8,375 nt of DNA from contig JBBAFB010000096.1 of assembly GCA_041655595.1 (NCBI GenBank), forward strand, positions 1 to 8,375. Direction: 5' to 3'. Below the pieces are notes generated by a model. That model worked only from the letters and a program-made list of their open reading frames with translations. It had not been told where the DNA came from and ran no database searches. The position numbers were made by a program, and so were the translations under genes. Source of the stretch: JBBAFB01 sp041655595. Lineage in GTDB: Bacteria > Bacillota > DULZ01. This document shows, one piece after another, positions 5,281-8,375 of this stretch. Within the stretch, counting starts at the first letter, position 1. The number at the start of each line of letters is the position of its first letter.

Positions 5281-5288
5281 CAAAATTG

Positions 5289-6227
5289 ATGATCTGGCAG
5301 CGCAAAGATTTATTAGGACTACAAGAATTAACGGCAGCAGAAATTAACCTTATTTTAGACACGGCGGTACCCATGAAGGATATTCTTAAGCGTCCCATAA
5401 AAAAGGTTCCGGTTTTAAGGGGTAAAACCGTTATTACTATGTTTTATGAGCCGAGCACTAGAACTCGTACATCCTTTGAATTAGCCGGGAAGTATCTGAG
5501 TGCCGACACCGTAAACCTGGCCATGTCAACCAGCAGTGTCGTTAAGGGAGAAAGCTTAAAGGATACCGCTTTAAACATCGAAGCCATGGGGGCAGATATC
5601 TTGGTTATGCGGCATGAGGCTACAGGTGCCCCCCATTTTATGGCCCAAAATGTTAAAAGCAGAGTGGTTAACGCCGGGGATGGAATGCATGAGCATCCAA
5701 CCCAGGCCCTACTGGACTTATTTACCATCAAGGAAAAGAAAGGCTCTATTGAAGGCTTGGAGGTGGCTATATTAGGGGATATACTTCACAGTAGAGTGGC
5801 CAGATCAAATATTTGGGGCTTATCCAAACTGGGAGCAAGAATCAGGGTAGTAGGCCCCAGCACTCTTTTGCCGGAGCAATTTAAGGAATTAGGGGTAGAA
5901 ACCTATCATAAGGTGGAGGAGGCAATTCAAGGGGTGGATGTAATTAATGTCTTGAGACTTCAAAAGGAAAGGCAGCAAAAGGGTCTTTTGCCTTCCATGA
6001 GAGAATACGCCCGTATTTACTCCCTGACTCAAGATCGCTTGGAATTGGCCAAGCCCGATGCCTTGGTGCTACATCCCGGACCGATGAATAGAGGTATAGA
6101 AATTTCTTCCGCAGTGGCGGATGGCTTGCATGCTGCTATTAACGAGCAAGTCACAAACGGTGTGGCAGTCAGGATGGCTATTTTATACCTTTTGATGGGG
6201 GGAAATACTGATGAAGTTGCTTCTTAA
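5289..6227 (+). CDS. pyrB: Aspartate carbamoyltransferase catalytic chain
   Basis: The enzyme joins carbamoyl phosphate and L-aspartate to give N-carbamoyl-L-aspartate, the second step of UMP synthesis; it works in the cytoplasm as a trimer. The 312 residues match the Bacillus-type catalytic chain. Key motifs are intact: the carbamoyl-phosphate site EPSTRTRTSFE (54-64), SSVVKGESLKDT (82-93) with Lys86, HPTQALLDL (136-144), HSRVARSN (167-174) and LHPGPMNRGIE (261-271) with the conserved His-Pro-Gly-Pro turn. No pyrI regulatory chain follows, as is usual in Firmicutes, so control should be through the attenuators. A TTG at 5286 is a possible alternative start one codon upstream. The 3' end overlaps pyrC by 17 bases. 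Pyr genes on both sides make the assignment secure. Confidence 0.97.
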   Translation: MIWQRKDLLGLQELTAAEINLILDTAVPMKDILKRPIKKVPVLRGKTVITMFYEPSTRTRTSFELAGKYLSADTVNLAMSTSSVVKGESLKDTALNIEAMGADILVMRHEATGAPHFMAQNVKSRVVNAGDGMHEHPTQALLDLFTIKEKKGSIEGLEVAILGDILHSRVARSNIWGLSKLGARIRVVGPSTLLPEQFKELGVETYHKVEEAIQGVDVINVLRLQKERQQKGLLPSMREYARIYSLTQDRLELAKPDALVLHPGPMNRGIEISSAVADGLHAAINEQVTNGVAVRMAILYLLMGGNTDEVAS

Positions 6228-7509
6228 AAATGGTCGCGTAGTAGACCCGGCAAATAACTTAGATGCGGTGTTAGATGTTTTAATTCAGGATAAAAGCATT
6301 GCGGCGGTGGGTAAAAATATCAGCGATGAGGATGCCTTGCTTTATGATCTTAGCGGAAAAATTGTAACCCCGGGCTGGATTGATATGCATGTTCACTTGC
6401 GGGAACCGGGCTTTGAAGGGAAAGAAACCATCAAAACCGGGACTCGGGCTGCTATTGCGGGCGGGGTAACGGCAGTAGCCGCCATGCCCAATACCAAACC
6501 GGTTATGGATAATCAAGCAGTGCTGAAATATGTTTCAGAAAAAGCAAAAGAATTGGGCTGGGCCAAGGTTTACGGAATTGGAGCCATTTCCAAGAGTTCA
6601 TTAGGGGAGGAATTGGCCGAAATAGGTGAATTAAAGGATGCGGGGGCAGTAGGTCTGTCTGACGACGGTAACCCGGTTTCCAATGGCAATTTAATGAGAA
6701 TGGCTATGGAATACGCCAATATGTTTGATTTGCCCATTATCAGTCATGCGGAGGATTTGACCCTGACCAATGAGGGCTACATGCATGAAGGTTTTCATTC
6801 AATTGTTCTGGGCCTACGGGGAATACCCGCTGTGTCAGAAGAAGCGGCGGTTGCCAGAGATATACAGTTAGCGGAAATGACCAAGAGCAGGCTTCACATT
6901 TGCCATGTATCTACTGCAGGCTCGGTAAAATTAATTCGAGAGGCCAAGGCCAGGGGCATAAAAGTTACGGCGGAGGTAACTCCCCACCACCTTACTATGA
7001 CTGACGAGGCTGTATTAAGTCTGGACACCAATACCAAGGTTAACCCGCCCTTAAGAACGGCAAAGGATCAAGGGGCCCTTTTGGAGGGTTTAAAGGACGG
7101 CACCATAGATGCAATAGCCACCGATCATGCCCCCCATGCCCCGGAGGATAAAGAAGTGGAATTTGCCTATGCCCCCTTTGGTATTTTGGGTTTAGAGACC
7201 TTTGTTCCTCTAATGATAGATCGCCTGATTCACACCGGACATTTATCCTGGCCGGAGGTAATCAAAAGAGTAACGGTCAACCCCGCCGGTATTTTAGGAT
7301 TGGAGTTGGGGACATTGGGGGTCGGTAGGCCCGCGGATATTACCGTTATTGATCCGGAAAAGGTACAGCAAGTGGATAAGCAAAGATTTTATTCCATGGC
7401 CAGAAATTCTCCTTTTCATGGCTGGGAGCTGAAAGGCTGGCCGATAATGACCATAGTGGACGGAAAGGTTTTAATGGAAGCTGGATTACTGATAGACCAA
7501 GGGAGGTAA
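6211..7509 (+). CDS. pyrC: Dihydroorotase (class I)
   Basis: Dihydroorotase is a cytoplasmic amidohydrolase that closes N-carbamoyl-aspartate to dihydroorotate, step 3 of the pathway. The 432 residues fit the class I (Bacillus/Aquifex) form rather than the shorter E. coli type. Metal-site motifs are present: DMHVHLREPG (58-67, His60 and His62, with Arg64 for substrate), AMPNTKP (91-97), the DDGNPVSN block (151-158) whose second Asp is the usual bridging ligand, ISHAED (177-182, His179), HICHVSTAGS (229-238, His232), NPPLRT (278-283) and ATDHAPH (303-309, Asp305). The ATG at 6211 lies inside the pyrB end, with GGGGGG at 6197-6202, 8 bases upstream. The stop is 2 bases from pyrK, whose ribosome site lies in the last codons. 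All catalytic residues appear intact. Confidence 0.97.
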   Translation: MKLLLKNGRVVDPANNLDAVLDVLIQDKSIAAVGKNISDEDALLYDLSGKIVTPGWIDMHVHLREPGFEGKETIKTGTRAAIAGGVTAVAAMPNTKPVMDNQAVLKYVSEKAKELGWAKVYGIGAISKSSLGEELAEIGELKDAGAVGLSDDGNPVSNGNLMRMAMEYANMFDLPIISHAEDLTLTNEGYMHEGFHSIVLGLRGIPAVSEEAAVARDIQLAEMTKSRLHICHVSTAGSVKLIREAKARGIKVTAEVTPHHLTMTDEAVLSLDTNTKVNPPLRTAKDQGALLEGLKDGTIDAIATDHAPHAPEDKEVEFAYAPFGILGLETFVPLMIDRLIHTGHLSWPEVIKRVTVNPAGILGLELGTLGVGRPADITVIDPEKVQQVDKQRFYSMARNSPFHGWELKGWPIMTIVDGKVLMEAGLLIDQGR

Positions 7510-7511
7510 GT

Positions 7512-8300
7512 ATGGCTAATTTAGAACAAGGACTATTGTTAAAAAACTCCAGGCTTGGCGATAAATATTTTTCACTGCTGGTTTTGGCCCCCAAGCTAGC
7601 CCTAACAGCAAAGCCGGGCCAATTTGTGCAAATAAAATGCGGCGCCAGTCTTGATCCCTACTTGCGCCGGCCCATCAGTATTCATCATTTAAATAAGCGG
7701 GAAGGGCTGATAGAATTTTTAATCGAAAAGAAAGGGAAGGGCACCCTTTGGTTAAGCAACAGGAGTGCCGGGGAAATGTTAGACCTTTTGGGACCTTTGG
7801 GTAAGGGTTTTACCCTCAAAAACGCTACCAGCCTCTTAGTGGGCGGCGGAATTGGTGTGGCCCCTCTATTGGCTTTGGGGGAGGCCCTAAAAGAAAGGGA
7901 AAATCCGCCCCTGACGCTTTTGGGAGCAAATTCCGGGCAGGAGATATTAAAGCTAACGGACTTTTTGGCAGTCAGCCAAAGGGTGCAAATTGCCACCGTT
8001 GATGGCAGTTTAGGCAAGCAAGGTTTTGTTACGGATTTATTAATCAGAGAATTAGATAGTGGTTTTAAGGGCTATCTTTATACCTGCGGACCGGAACCCA
8101 TGTTAGAGGCGGTTGCTAAAATTGCTTTGGAATATGGCATACCCGGGGAGGCTTCTTTGGAAGCAAGGATGGCCTGCGGCTTTGGTGTTTGTTTAGGCTG
8201 CACCTGTAACCAGAAAAAAGAGGATGAAACCTATATCCATGTCTGCGTAGACGGCCCGGTTTTACCCTTGGAGGTGTTAATTGATCATGACAGCCGTTGA
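7512..8300 (+). CDS. pyrK: Dihydroorotate dehydrogenase B, electron transfer subunit
   Basis: PyrK is the FAD and [2Fe-2S] subunit of class 1B dihydroorotate dehydrogenase. It passes electrons from the FMN of PyrD to NAD+. The 262 residues show the ferredoxin-reductase layout: an FAD-binding barrel with LRRPISIHHL (51-60), a nucleotide-binding region with LLVGGGIGVAPLLAL (108-122) and YTCGPEPML (190-198), and a C-terminal iron-sulfur segment, ACGFGVCLGCTC (221-232), then HVCVDGPV (243-250). Cys222, Cys227, Cys230 and Cys245 are the expected cluster ligands; Cys232 is extra but common. GGGAGG (7501-7506), within the end of pyrC, serves as its ribosome site 5 bases before the ATG. It overlaps pyrD by 14 bases, fitting a tightly coupled subunit pair. 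In B. subtilis carbamoyl-phosphate synthase genes sit between pyrC and pyrK; here they are absent. Confidence 0.96.
   Translation: MANLEQGLLLKNSRLGDKYFSLLVLAPKLALTAKPGQFVQIKCGASLDPYLRRPISIHHLNKREGLIEFLIEKKGKGTLWLSNRSAGEMLDLLGPLGKGFTLKNATSLLVGGGIGVAPLLALGEALKERENPPLTLLGANSGQEILKLTDFLAVSQRVQIATVDGSLGKQGFVTDLLIRELDSGFKGYLYTCGPEPMLEAVAKIALEYGIPGEASLEARMACGFGVCLGCTCNQKKEDETYIHVCVDGPVLPLEVLIDHDSR
8270..8274 (+). promoter_or_regulatory. Ribosome binding site for pyrD, leaves the start ambiguous
   Basis: GGAGG lies within pyrK, 12 bases before the ATG at 8287 and 6 bases before an in-frame TTG at 8281. Spacing favours TTG and codon strength favours ATG; the proteins would differ by two residues (MIMTAV or MTAV). 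Confidence 0.5.
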
Positions 8301-8375
8301 TTTAACTGTAAATATCGGTGGCATAAAATTAAAAAACCCGGTAACAGCAGCTTCCGGCACCTTCGGTTACGGCTT
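8287..8375 (+). CDS. pyrD: Dihydroorotate dehydrogenase B, catalytic subunit (N-terminal fragment, cut by window edge)
   Basis: Only the first 29 codons or so are in the window: MTAVDLTVNIGGIKLKNPVT, then AASGTFGYG. The pattern of a short strand, the IKLKNPV stretch and the A-SGTFGYG segment is typical of the PyrD N terminus in class 1B enzymes, where this loop approaches the FMN. The protein oxidises dihydroorotate to orotate. It overlaps pyrK by 14 bases, and pyrK/pyrD adjacency supports the call. A TTG two codons upstream (8281) is a possible start. Catalytic residues lie beyond the edge. Confidence 0.9.
   Translation, partial: MTAVDLTVNIGGIKLKNPVTAASGTFGYG

Noticed and set aside
7685..8017. 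Open frame of about 110 codons antisense to pyrK
   Set aside because: Low-complexity Pro/Ser/Lys-rich product without a start signal, opposite a clearly coding gene.

Overview
The window looks like chromosomal core DNA from a spore-forming-type, low-to-moderate GC Firmicute, most likely of class Clostridia (Peptococcaceae-like). This rests on gene content, TTG starts, strong purine Shine-Dalgarno sites, a YteA/YlyA-type DksA-like protein, a DUF5665 protein, and PyrR-controlled attenuators. The gene order ileS - DksA-like (ylyA) - lspA - rluD-type (ylyB) - pyrR - pyrB - pyrC - pyrK - pyrD follows the known Bacillus subtilis backbone. The differences are an added DUF5665 gene, a small opposite-strand membrane protein gene and hslO, and no pyrP or carbamoyl-phosphate synthase genes in the positions they occupy in Bacillus. 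The genus cannot be determined from sequence alone.

Layout. Bases 1-535 hold the 3' end of ileS, closed by a clear intrinsic terminator (538-567). A candidate promoter (571-599) then serves a small membrane protein (674-955) and a DksA/TraR-type zinc-finger protein (973-1578). lspA (1685-2143) has its own extended -10 promoter and a TTG start. It overlaps an RluA-family pseudouridine synthase gene (2140-3057) by ATGA. A four-helix hypothetical membrane protein gene (3061-3423) lies on the minus strand, convergent with the synthase gene and divergent from hslO (3509-4399).

From about 4452 the window is a pyrimidine operon. A good sigma-A-type promoter (4452-4480) is followed by a PyrR-type attenuator (4500-4586), pyrR (4607-5155), a second PyrR-type attenuator (5160-5244), pyrB (5289-6227), pyrC (6211-7509), pyrK (7512-8300) and the first bases of pyrD (8287 to the edge). 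PyrB and PyrC carry out steps 2 and 3 of UMP synthesis; PyrK and PyrD carry out step 4, with electrons passed to NAD+. PyrR with bound UMP/UTP should stabilise the anti-antiterminators and so favour termination at both sites, once before pyrR and again before pyrB.

No mobile element, CRISPR array, tRNA or rRNA is visible, and no gene-free stretch exceeds 300 bases. I did not find a new biological system. The most informative signals are the paired attenuators, whose binding-loop stems depart from the Bacillus consensus by compensated base pairs, the unidentified opposite-strand membrane protein, and the repeated use of all-G ribosome binding sites.
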